64,000 bases of DNA from Eimeria necatrix (taxonomy: Eukaryota > Apicomplexa > Conoidasida > Eucoccidiorida > Eimeriidae), in contig NW_013654191.1 in the NCBI RefSeq assembly GCF_000499385.1, positions 1-64,000 on the forward strand, in the 5' to 3' direction. The translations under genes and the position numbers were made by a program. Each line of letters opens with the position of its first letter. The stretch's first letter is position 1. Shown in pieces: positions 1 through 10,766 of this stretch. The notes under the pieces were generated by a model. That model was not told the origin of the DNA. It did no database searches and was given only the letters and a program-made list of their open reading frames with translations.

Positions 1-16
1 ACTTTGCAACACCTGC

Positions 17-853
17 TTGCTGCCTACAATCTGTGACTGTAAGCTTTGTGTTGTACTATGTGTGCTGCAGCGCGTAAGTGGAATGAGCCTTGAAGTGGCT
101 GAAGAATGGTTTACTGGATGCACATACACGCGTTTAGCCCCAGCAGCACTCAGTTCGGTCAGTGGTACCGACCCGATCATACAGGCTCTACAATTAATGC
201 CCTTTGGAGAAGTAACGCGGGCGCTCGAAGCAAAGATGCAGCGGCTGTTGCTCCTTTCTACTGCGGATGACTCTCTGGTTTTGCTACAGTGGAGTGAGGG
301 CAGCTGCGGCTTCGCCAGTGGATTGGGGAGCCTTGTACTATTAGATCAGATCCGTTTGCCATTTCCTGTGCTACATTTTCTACGGAAAGAGCCACTGTCA
401 GTCAGTCTATCCTCTCAAACGGCTGACGAAGCGAATGAGTCCGGTCTTCGCCTCTTTCGGGCCGTACCGTGGGAAGCTGACTCCCTAGTGGCGAGTTTGA
501 TTATTGGTGAGAATTCGCGCAGTAGTATTGACCTCAGTGACAGCACCACGGCCTCTGGTAGTAGTATCAGCGACTGGAAGTGTGACCTCGAAAGGCGCCG
601 TCCCCAAAAGTCTGGACACGCAAGGGCTAAGGAGAGGAAAAATGGACTGCTTCTTCGACACTTCCCTTTGTACGGCATTGCTCTTGTTTTGAGCAATGGG
701 AGTCGCGTCCTGCGTTCACTAGACGAAGTGGCCTCGCAGCCTCGGCAAAACACTACAGGGCACCAGGAGAGCCAACTTTTGGCGATAACCCCTTTGCCTG
801 CCCGCTCAAGTGTCTTGGCTTCCTTGGTAAGCAAATTTGCAGCCTTGAAGTAG
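17..853 (+). CDS. 3' end of an unidentified gene (terminal exon)
   Basis: An open frame runs from the window edge to a TAG at 851-853. It is not recognised. The translated segment has no long homopolymer runs and reads like folded protein: alternating hydrophobic segments such as LLLLSTADDSLVLLQW and LLLRHFPLYGIALVL, separated by a Ser-rich stretch. The ATG at 17 is probably not the true start. A CTGCAG acceptor-like site ends near 70 and a GTAAGT donor-like site lies at about 75, so the exon boundary at the 5' side is unclear and the gene most likely begins upstream of the window. The beta-rich character could fit a propeller or scaffold protein, but no motif supports a function. Confidence 0.45.
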   Translation: MLPTICDCKLCVVLCVLQRVSGMSLEVAEEWFTGCTYTRLAPAALSSVSGTDPIIQALQLMPFGEVTRALEAKMQRLLLLSTADDSLVLLQWSEGSCGFASGLGSLVLLDQIRLPFPVLHFLRKEPLSVSLSSQTADEANESGLRLFRAVPWEADSLVASLIIGENSRSSIDLSDSTTASGSSISDWKCDLERRRPQKSGHARAKERKNGLLLRHFPLYGIALVLSNGSRVLRSLDEVASQPRQNTTGHQESQLLAITPLPARSSVLASLVSKFAALK

Positions 854-3241
854 CGTTCGCTGACTGTAAAGTGTTTGTGAAAGCGTGTGGATGATTTTTG
901 GCTGGCTGTGCACTTGCTATTTTCAGAGACGCTTTCGTGACGGCTCTGTTAAATTTTGTGTTGAGGATGGAGAAGGTAACTATCGCGTGACCAAACAACT
1001 CCACCTGCAAAGTTTTCTAGAAAGCTAGCGAGCGGTTTCCAAAGTTTCGAAGATCGACTCAACTTCGAGGTTATCTCAGCAACCCTCAAGGGAAAGAAGA
1101 ACTATCAACATACTAGTCTGTTCTGTGAATTAGACTCTCCATTGGGGAGTGAATATGGCGTCACTGCGCATATTACAAATTCAACACTAACGCTGCTTTT
1201 TTTAGCACCAATCTAGCAATAAGATGGAAGCGTAAACACTACATTGCTTTCATGGTTTCCAAGTCTCTGCCACTGCACTGTTTTTTTGGAAGCGCCGAAT
1301 TGTCCTGAAGGTTAAGGCTTTAACTTTTGAACGCTGAGGCAGATAGTCAAGTTAAGCAGCTGCTGCTGCAGCGGCACAAGGAGACAGTGTTAGGGGTATT
1401 TGACAGAAAAGCGAGGTGCACTAAAGCGAGGTGCCAAAACGCGCTTCTGTAGAAGCATCAATTCTCTTAAAAATCCCACGTGTAGTCCGAACGGGCGCGA
1501 TCTCCAGTATGGAGTGCGTTTGGCAGAGCAGGGCACAAGACTGCAAGGACGTAAGCAAGGAAATGTTGGGCATTGCCTTTTTTCTACCAAGAACACCAAA
1601 CTGCCTATCGGAACATTCGGCCTTGCGCGATGAATGCAACCGGAAAGAAAATCTGCCGCTGCAGGTGCTCAAACACCACCCAGGGCTTTGTAGAGCTAGA
1701 CGAAGCGCAGATAATAGTTTTGGAATCCGACATTTTAGGCATAAGCAAGATGCTAGTTGCATGGCCGGGCGATGTGGTGCATTTCAACCACACATCAACC
1801 AAACTTGCAAAAGATATCATGTATTGTTACTAGACCACAGGCACCAAGATTTTCCAAAAAAAACTAATCCCGTTTAATGCGTTACCCGTACACAATGTCG
1901 ACATCGCCGATGTGGTCTCGGTGCTAGCTTGGTAACGCCAGCGCTAAAATGGAACACCTATATATGAACAACACATTGCGGTCGCTGGGATTCATCTCTG
2001 CCTGCGACTGTGCTTCTACAGTTACATAAGAACTCGACAGAGAAATGCCACTGTCGCTAACGCTTGTTCGTGCTGAGTATTCGTGCTATTTGTGAGGGTT
2101 CTAGGAGAGGACTATCCTGCTCTGGAGCAGAGTCGGCACTAGGGGGCCTTGACTCACACACTTTCGCTACTTGGATGGCAGCGCCGTGTTGACCTGCTCT
2201 TTTAATCCTGGGTGCTGAGCACTTAATACAGCACTTCCAAGAAATGTCTTAAAATCCTGCAGGCGTGAGGTGAGGCTGTCAGTGAGACCCTGAGTGGATC
2301 CATCTGTGGAACGTCCGTTCTCCCTGAGTGTGTGAAGAAGCTCGTTAGCGGAGAGCTACAACTGTGCTGCACAAAGGACTACACTTTCCGTAGATCCGTA
2401 GATAAGGCTCACAAGTCAAGCCGTTGGGCATTGAGGTACTACAGATGAGGGGTAGCCACGTAACCTGTGTACTGGCCTGGACAACCGCTACTGAGTTCCA
2501 AGAACTGTAGCTGCTTCGACCACCAACAAGCCTTCCCATTCCACCACATGCCCTACTCACTGGGAGCGGCCAGCGAGTTTTCTTTTCGAGTTTTCTTGCA
2601 GAAAAATTGCCCCAAACTGTGCGACATTCCACATGTATCTATGCAGTGTTCCTTTGAAGCCTGAATTGATGACCTATTCACTCATTACTGTGGTCTCCAA
2701 CCCCTCAACACGAGTTCCTACTCTCTACTCAGTGTCCTAGCGCCACCCGTATCTGGTTTCTCTCGTGTCTTGCCGTTCCAAAAGCATTACCATGCGCTTC
2801 TTGTGCTCTACTCAACGCATACGACACGAGCTCTTGAGGTTGTGTTCCTTTTACGTTACGTGCCTTCCTTTTCCGTTGCCGCCAGCGAGGATAATAAGCC
2901 GTGGTTGGGCTCGAGCGATTCACTTTGAGTTTCAATATCCCACCTCATACTGCATCGAACAAAAATTCTCCTTAGTGCATATTTTCAAAAATTGGTATAC
3001 CTCGAGTACTGCTCGGAAAGCAGTCGCTCTTAGCAACTCATGAAATGGGGATGCATGCAGCCTAGAAGTTGGCTGCGATGGGGCTCACGGTAGGAGCAGG
3101 CTGCAGCGCTGTGGGTGCAACTTGGGAGACTTAGAGCATAGTTTGAGGTCCGGCAGCGACCACAACCTTTCTATTGTGCCGTAAGGCAATATCGGGCTGC
3201 ATTATTATATCCTGCTCTGGCTCCCCTGCGCAAAGAGCACA
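854..3241. other. Intergenic, repeat-poor
   Basis: About 2.4 kb between the stop of the first gene and the RPL23 start. It has no CAG tracts apart from a short one near 1370 and no reading frame with protein-like composition; several short overlapping frames on both strands look accidental. It must hold the RPL23 promoter. Confidence 0.6.
3052..3059. promoter_or_regulatory. TGCATGCA palindrome upstream of RPL23
   Basis: An exact TGCATGCA lies about 183 bp upstream of the RPL23 ATG. Elements of the form (T/C)GCATGC(G/A) are known in coccidian ribosomal-protein promoters (the Toxoplasma TRP-2 type). The assignment rests on motif and position only; the same octamer core occurs elsewhere in the window by chance. 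Confidence 0.4.
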
Positions 3242-4374
3242 ATGAAGCGCGGTGAGTGTGGGGTAGCCCATTCGAGTGACAATGCTTCTTTTCCCGTGAA
3301 AGGCAAAGTCGAATTTCAGCTCTGTTGCTCCTTCCTGTGTACTGTAATTGCTTGCTGAACGAATAGATCCGTTATTCATAGATCCTTGGCTCAACATGAG
3401 CTACTGTCGGGTGTATGAAAGCCCTCAGGGCTCCATGATGCGATATTTCCTTGCAAACTGGCGAAGACGGATTCAGACTTCTGCCATTGGCAGAAGGCTA
3501 CACTTTTTCATTTGAAATTAGCTGAAGCGGATCTCCATGTAGAATTCGAGCATCAGCTATTGGAAGAACTCCCCGTGCACTACGGATCTCTCGCTGCCCG
3601 CCGAGCGTGACGAGGGTCCGTATCTAAGTACTTCCGCGGAATTGTCTTTATGCTTTCACTTTATTTGTATGGCTTTTGTTTGTTCAGGACGTGGAGGTGC
3701 CGGTGGCAACAAGATGAAGGTCACCCTCGGTGAGCAGGCGGGCCACAGTGCCTCGCATTCTTACTGTGTTCTAGAGCTTACACATTGATTTGTTGAATTG
3801 CAAGTAATAATGCGTTTGTACAGACAAGTAAAGAGGTGGCACATATATTCGGCTTTGCCTTCGGTTGGTGCTTCCGTTGCAGGTTTGCCGGTGGGTGCCC
3901 TCATCAACTGTTGCGACAATAGCGGGGCTAAGAACCTGTTCATCATTGCTGTCAAGGTAAGTGCCGCTTTAATTTTCACCACGTTTCAAATAGTGGCATT
4001 TGCACGAACACTGCCCCGACTATTGCGTTCCTTTGCCCTGCACATGCGCAACTAGAGTGTTGGTTCCTTGCGTGTTACAGGGCTGGGGCTCCTGCCTGAA
4101 CCGCCTGCCGTCAAGCTCCCTTGGTGACCTGGTGTTGGCCACAGTCAAGAAGGGCAAGCCTGAGCTGCGCAAGAAAGTGCACCCTGCAGTCATTGTGAGA
4201 CAGCGCCGCGCCTGGAGGCGGGCTGAGGGCTACTTCATATACTTCGAGGATAATGCAGGAGTTATCTGCAACAACAAGGGGGAGATGAAGGGCTCTGCCA
4301 TTACAGGCCCAGTCGCAAAGGAATGCGCAGAGTTGTGGCCCAAGATTTCTGCAGCTGCTCCTGCAATATGCTGA
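3242..4374 (+). CDS. RPL23: 60S ribosomal protein L23 (uL14)
   Basis: Large-subunit ribosomal protein at the subunit interface. Four exons: 3242-3251, 3688-3729, 3883-3956 and 4081-4374, total 420 nt, 139 residues; the human protein has 140. The first exon is only 10 nt (ATGAAGCGC plus G) followed by GTGAGTG; joined to the next exon it gives [15 protein letters not shown], the expected basic N-terminus. Conserved blocks follow: [37 protein letters not shown] and [27 protein letters not shown]. All junctions keep phase (1, 1, 0). The [10 protein letters not shown] block after KVK is the usual apicomplexan form where animals have GIKGRLNRLP. The gene has no homopolymer runs, unlike its downstream neighbours. 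Confidence 0.97.
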
Positions 4375-5674
4375 GCAGCCAACAGCCGCACCGCAGCGGC
4401 GGGTGGCGTGGCTACCACTGCTGGACTAGTTGGTGGACTAGCTGCTCTGTAGGAAACGCAGAGGGTACCTCAGCGCCCTCCGCATTCCAACGGGGGGCAC
4501 GAAGGGTTTGGTTGTGTGGTTTTCCGTTGGGTCAAGTGGCTGTCAACTACGTTAAGTTGCTCCTTTTGCTGGTGTACTGGTGTCTATCATGATGTGGCAT
4601 TTGCTGCGAACTGCCGCTCTGTAGAAAGACTTGCAGTAGGCCTAGTTCCAAGCATTAGCAAATTACGACATAGAGTAGTATAGTGCCCACCGTTAGTGAG
4701 TTGCAAATAGACTCGGCAGACGTTCTGCTTCGGTCGTCGCGAATTAGTGGGCAACGCAATAGTGATCTTCAGTTGCGGAGATGGCTGGGACGGATTACAG
4801 CTGTGGCTGCGTTGTGAATCACTGCCGTGGCAGGGGCGGCATGCAGGACATCCTTTGGAACTTCTTGAAATGCGGAGCTGAGCGTAGATCAGTGTGTCAT
4901 CATGCTAGTGGCACCCGAAGTGATCTTTCTAACTCGGATGACGGCGATGACAGCAGCAGATGGGCTGCAGAAAACGCAACTAAACAAGACAGCCATCAAA
5001 CAAATGAAATTTCGCGTGTAGTGCAGCAACACCTGTTGTACACACAAGGTTTCCATGAAAGGGTCGTGGGCGTGGTTCAAGTTTGGGTGATCGATGGTTA
5101 GCGGTATACGCGCGTTACTCTCCCCGTGCTGCCTTTACATTTTTCCAATCATTATAATCAAAGAAGGTTGAAATTTTCAAGTAGTACGTGCACTCTTGTC
5201 ACAAAGGCATTGTGAGTAACTGAGGGGCCCCCGGGCTTTGGGAGGGTCGGCATTCTACGTCTGAGAGACTTAGGGTCTCTGGATCCTCCACCGAACGACA
5301 CTAATGTGGCAAGACACAGGAATGGCGGACTTTGCTAACAGGAAAGTACGAAGATCAGCTGCAATCCCTCTCGACCACTTGAGGGTTGCGACACCTCAGT
5401 GACCAGCATTTGCAACCTGTTCGCAGAAATCACCAGTAGAGGAGCCTCATTTCAAATTACATGCTGTGAGACCTACCTAGTGCATGTACAGCGTCCGAAG
5501 GAGCTGCAATGCCGTCACCAGAGAGCCCCGCTGGCCTCTGCTGTCTCGAGACACAGAACACCATTGCTCCGGGGTGCCCATTTTCATCTCTCAACACTGG
5601 GTCGTCGGGCCACTGAAAAACATGAAGAACGGCTAGAAAACCCGTAAAAGGAAGAGCATGGAAAGGCCGTCATC
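4375..5674. other. Intergenic, no gene recognised
   Basis: RPL23 3' flank and PARG promoter. A 106-codon frame at 4781-5101 (+) and an 82-codon frame at 5399-5647 (+) are open, but neither has recognisable motifs nor good splice context; I treat them as chance frames. Confidence 0.5.
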
Positions 5675-8600
5675 ATGAGTGGTGAACACACAATGAATGA
5701 GTGCCCTTCACAGGGGCCACTTGCGCCAGGTTTCCAGCCAGTGCTGTTGCTGCTGCACCATCTCCAGCCTCCCCTAGAGTGGAGACGCGCGGTTTCAGTC
5801 TTGCAGGCAGCCGTGAGCTACTCGGAGGAGGGACACACGAAAGTCTTGGGAAGCTCCGAGGAAAGGTGGCACCCTGGTGGAGCCTCAGTGAGCTCCTTGA
5901 GTGCCCCCAAGCTAAAACAAATTTTAAGGGATGTACAGAACGCTATTTATGAGGGTTACCTGGAGAGGATGGCTCTAGTGCAGCAGGGTGCGCTACATCC
6001 CCGAGGTTTGGGGGTTTTCATGGAGGCTCAAGACGAAGGCTACCAGACCGTGGCAACGCCAATTCACCAGAAGCAGCTGCTGCACCAGCATCAGCAGGAG
6101 ACTTTGCCGCCCCCAGGCAAGCCGTCAGCCCGAACTTTCCAGAACGTCGAGAGGCTGTTTTCTGCAGTGCCAGCAGCAGCAACGGTTCCATTTTTCAGGA
6201 GAGCCCTTCCGCTACTAGTAAAAGCGGTCCTTATGGCTGAGCAGATCTTCCCTAGGTGTAGGCACATCTTGCGAGGAAGAACAGCAACAGGAGCTACAGC
6301 AGCAGCATCAACAACAGCATCAAATGCAAAGACAGAAAGTGGTAGGTTGCAAGCGTGCACTTGTGGGTCCTGCCGGCTCCGGCTGCAGCTCTACAAACAC
6401 TGCAGCAGCGGGGTCTGCTCCGTTAGTACCGGCAGCAAGGGCAGCGTTACAAGTGGGTTGCATGTGACCAGCTGCCCAGCAGAGATTAGCGCTGCCGAAG
6501 GTTGGGTGCTGTTCGGTCTGGGCCTTTTTGGTTTACTGCCGCCCCCAGAATGGCAAAAGGCTGCCACGGGGCTGTCAAACCTAGGAGATATATCTTTTGT
6601 CGATTTCTTTGATTTCGCAGGTATGCTGCTGCTGCTGCTGAAGCTAAGGCTCATCCTGCTAGTGCTGCTGCTGCTGTTTGTACTGGATTCAGTAGGGTTT
6701 GACCGTGCTGTGTCTGGGTTTCGGTGAACCGAATTCGGTGTCCTTTTGTTTCCTTTCCTCTGCTGGCATCTCATTGTTTCTCGCCGAGATTTCTAAAAAC
6801 AAGGACTTCAGCAACTGGAGATGAGCGCTTATTTCGTACTAGTTCTGCTATTGCTGCTTATGCTATCTGCTGCAGCACCAAGCCAGGCCGCCAAACTCCA
6901 CTGCTTTATCAGGTAAGATGGTTTTACGTTGGAAACAGAGAAAATAATATATGCCAAAAGCAATGACAGCAATGGCGTGAACAGCGACAACAGCACCCTG
7001 AATATTTATGCGCCCTGCTGCAGGTACTGCTGCTGCATGGCTGCAGCAGTGGAGGCATTCCACGACAAGTGTCAGCGCAGAGGCCTCCCCCTCTTTGCCT
7101 TTGCGCCCCCTCACCTTGCTGCTCTTTGCTGTAGAGACACCCGAAGCCAGCAAGAAGTCCGTCAGCTTTCTCTGCTGCTAGAAGAAGAGACGTGCAGCCT
7201 ACTTCCCACGCAGGCTACTGCGGCTTCTAGTGCGGACGAGAGTCCCAGTGCTTCTACTGGCACTGCACATGCTCCAGCTGCTGGTGAAGCTGCTGCCACA
7301 CCAATATGCAACTATTCACTGATGCCGAAACCGCCTGACGTGGGTATGAACACCAGCGAGAGCGGCGGCGTCAAGGGCGCAGCGGCGACATGCAGTGGCC
7401 TGTTTTTGGGTCGCTCCTGCTACGTCCCCCGTGGGCCTGCTACTGGCCAGTGGCCCGTGAGTCACCCTTGCTGCTTCGTGTTACGGTGTATCCGAATATC
7501 CCGGGCCCAGGCGGAGCCCTGTAGTATCAGCTCAGAGGCTTTGGCGTTGCAAGAGGGACGACTGCTGCAACCGCAGCTGTTTCTTCACGCAGAAGACGGG
7601 GGGGGCATCCCGACTAGTGAATCGCTCGACATCAGAGCGGATTTTGCAAACAAAGTGGTTGGCGGGGGAATTTTGTACCAAGGTAATCTGGAGGTGCTGC
7701 TACGGCTGCTAGTGCTGCTGCTTCGCCATAGTGTTGCTAATATTTGAGCAAGCGCAGGACTGCGCTGTTGTCTGACAGTGGTGGTGTATTGTTCCGGTGC
7801 TGCGGCTGGAGCTGCTGCACTTTGTTGCTTCATCAGGTTTGCCGTGTGGTCTCTTTCACAGTTCCGTTCGATTCATGCGCTTTCCTAACCTGGTAACTCG
7901 CTTTTAGGTAGTGTGACGTATTTTTCCCTCAGCCATTGCATCTGTCCGTTTTGTGCGTCTTCATGTTGTGCTTGCGCTAAGGGTGTCTGCAGGAGGAAGT
8001 TCTCTTTGCTGTGTATCCCGAGCTACTACTGTTGCGCCCTCTGTCGCAGCATCTCTTTCCAGGGGAGGCAGCACACGTTTGCGGCTGCCTCCGCTTCTCT
8101 AGGTACCAGGGGTATGCGAACACCTTCAGGTGTATGCTTAATGCAAATCCAGACGGGAACAACACAGCCAAAGGCAGCAGAACTTCTTCACAATCAGCTC
8201 AGCAGGGGCAGCTGCAGCAGCAGGCAGATATTGGCTCTGACAGCCATCATCAAAGCCAACACCAGCAGCCGCAGGAGCAGTGGCGAGAAGAGCTGAAGAA
8301 GCCTGGTCTGAAAAGTCGCCTGCTTCTATCTCTAAATTCCGATGATGAAGCAGAAAGCACTACCAAAGACTACGCAAAAATGACGGAGAGCAGCAGCAAC
8401 AGCTGCTGGAGAGGCTGGAAAGGGGTAGAGGGGGTAGAGGCCGTCGACAGCACCCCTATCCGCTTGCAGTGGCTACCTGTGCCACATTTTACTAGCGACC
8501 CGCACCAGCAGAAGAATACGACACAGCATAGGACAAGGGCTGACACGGTAACTGAAGCAGCAGCACAAGAGCCAGGTCCCCTGAGTCCGCTGCTTCGCTT

Positions 8601-9986
8601 GGAGATAGCCTCCATCGTGGCTGCATATGATGCAAGACGCTTTGGATCCTCTGGGGCTGCTCGAAGTGCAGCAGCAGCAGCCGCAGCCGCAGCGGAGGTT
8701 TTGGGGCTTGAGTTACCGTCTCACAGTCGGCACGCAACAGCACGGGAAGTACTGCACTCTTCGTTTCAGTTTTCCGTACCTCTCATGATGCGCGAAGTAC
8801 AGAAAGTATCCGCTGCTCTTCATCTGCCATACGAACCAGACCTGCCGCACGCAGCAGCGGCGACCATCACTGCAGCAGATACAGCTTACGGTGCAACAAC
8901 AGCTGCGGCACAAGCTCCAGCAACGGATAAGAAATCGGGTCTAAGACCACTTACAACAGGTGCAGGAGAGCTTTGTAGGAGCGACAGATACGACTGACCT
9001 TAGCCGCTGACTGCCGTTGCATACCACTGCTTCCTGCTACTCTCTCTAGCGATTGTGCACCTTTGCCTTTGCTGCTGCTGTGCTTGGTATTACTGCTGCT
9101 TGCAGGCAACTGGGGCTGTGGCTTTTTTGGTGGGGATGCTCAGCTGAAGTTCTTGCTGCAGTGGCTAGCCTGCAGCTTATGTGGTCGTCGCATGCGTTAC
9201 TTTGTTTGGGGCTTGGCTGAACTGATGCAGGATGGTTTGTTGCAACAGGTTGTTGCTGCTCTTACTGAGAGGTCCAGCTGGAGCTGCGGAGGACTCTGGA
9301 GGGTTTTAATTGAGGTGAGGCCGCTGCAGCAGCGCAGCGTAGTTTGACTCCGCATTGCTGCCGCTTGTGCAGCAGCTACTTCATTTGTCTCCTCTGCCGC
9401 TGTTGGCTGATGCCGCAGCAACGGGCCCTTGCTCCCCGTCTGCCGGTGCAACGTGCGGCAACGATCCCTGTGGAGTCATGGCAGCGTGCTGTCTTAGCTT
9501 ATCTTCTGATTTTCGTTGTATCTTTCTCCGAGAACATAGCCCCCGCTGCTAGAGCTCACGCGGAGCATGTGCGGCTTACATTGCTATCAAGCCCCAAATG
9601 CAGTATACACAGCACCTCAAGAGCAGGATATCCATGTTGAAATATTTGGGGCACAACCTGGTGCGTAGGCTTCTTTTTGCGTTGTATAGGGGTCGCTCGG
9701 GTCGTCTCCTATTCGGCAAATGGGCACCTTCAAGTATGTCTTGTGGCGATCCGCGCAAGCCTCGGACTCGTTGCCCACTCAACTCCGTTCAGCCCAGAAC
9801 CCCAACACCAGGAGCAGCAACAGCAGCATCAATACCAGCAGCAGTAGCATCGCCGGCACGAGCAGTAACAGCACAAGCAGTTGCAGCAGCGGCAGCGTAA
9901 GCAAGAAACGCGAGGGCACTGTGGAAGCGGAGCCGGCTACTTCTAGCTCGGCGAAAAAGACGAAGGTAGAAGAAGCGAATGACTGA
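5675..9986 (+). CDS. PARG: Poly(ADP-ribose) glycohydrolase
   Basis: Hydrolyses ribose-ribose bonds in poly(ADP-ribose), expected in nucleus and cytoplasm. Six exons: 5675-6620, 6876-6912, 7024-7682, 7982-8959, 9106-9314 and 9735-9986; phases 1, 2, 1, 1, 0; 1026 residues. The PARG signature GGG-X7-QEE is split by intron 3: exon 3 ends in ADFANKVVGGGILYQG and exon 4 opens with CLQEEVLFAVYPELL. Also visible are SRYQGYANTF (family EYTGYAETY), IASIVAAYDARRF (family IVAIDA..F), and at the exon 4/5 join TTGNWGCGFFGGDAQLK. An N-terminal helical part precedes the macrodomain core. Insertions rich in Gln, Ser and Ala separate the blocks. The last exon encodes a Ser/Asn run and a lysine-rich tail (KKREG, AKKTKVEE) that could be a nuclear signal. 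Its acceptor is weak, and a competing frame ends at 9900. The start at 5675 is the first in-frame ATG. Confidence 0.93.
6621..6875 (+). repeat. CTG-type trinucleotide run in PARG intron 1
   Basis: The intron is dominated by CTG repeats (for example GTATGCTGCTGCTGCTG at its donor), while the flanking exon carries CAG runs on the same strand. It is open in one frame as poly-Leu, which makes exon 1 look longer than it is. Confidence 0.7.
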
Positions 9987-10766
9987 AAGCCGTCGAATGC
10001 CATCACAGAAGCACAACTCATACATATGTTGAAGTTTGGACTTTGCTGGCTCCGATCCTAAAACAAGAGTAGATATTTGTGACGAGTACGAAGGGGTAGA
10101 GTGGCAATACAGGGACAAGCCCGTGCTAGCTTAATTTAACAAGCTTAAGTGAGTTCCGAACAGGAAATCATGCAGCTCGGGAAAGCAGTTCGCCCACGAC
10201 AGTGGAATACAGCAAGCCCTACGCAAAGCTTAGCTCTAAACGTGCCTTTTCAAATTAAGTAGATTAATGCAGGCACAGACCACTCCTTGAAACTGCAGAG
10301 AGAGGCCAAAGAAACTCTCGCCTGCAGCAGGAGACTCGCGAGCTAGCCTGATAATTAGCTCTCGAGACTCCTGCCCATGTATGTGGCAAGCTAAACAACT
10401 GGCTAGCTAGGCGTCCGCTTGCTTGGCTGGCTGCCAAGGTAGACAGTGGCCTTCCGACTTCACAGCAACCTTGCTGTAACTTGGCTAGCTGCCTACCTTG
10501 CAAGCTTGAATGCCGTGGCGGCTGCGAGCTGAGACAAGACTTACGAGACAATCAGCCGCAAGTCATGGAGCTGAACGCCATGCCGATCTCTCTTGAGATC
10601 TACTCGTTGGGCCTTTCGTGAGTGCATGTGGCGTCTGGAGTACCAAAAATTGCTGCACCTGTTGACTGTTTTGATGGCTAGTTGGCTGAATATTTCTCTA
10701 ACTGGACGACAAGACGCAGCTTAAGTTGCTGACAGGTAGCTACTGAAATACAAGTGACCTAGCGAG
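9987..10766. other. Convergent 3' intergenic with GCTAGCTGGCTGG islands
   Basis: This stretch lies between the ends of PARG (+) and UROD (-). It contains loose repeats of GCTAGCTGG/CTTGGCTGGCTG type at about 10375-10510 and 10670-10780. No gene seen. Confidence 0.5.

Noticed and set aside
4781..5101. 106-codon + frame between RPL23 and PARG
   Set aside because: No motif, no codon or splice support; length compatible with chance at this GC content.
9598..9900. Alternative last PARG exon ending in an Ala-rich stretch at 9900
   Set aside because: Its phase does not fit the donor at 9314; the frame ending at 9986 does, and has a Lys/Glu-rich tail. The acceptor is weak, so this is not fully excluded.
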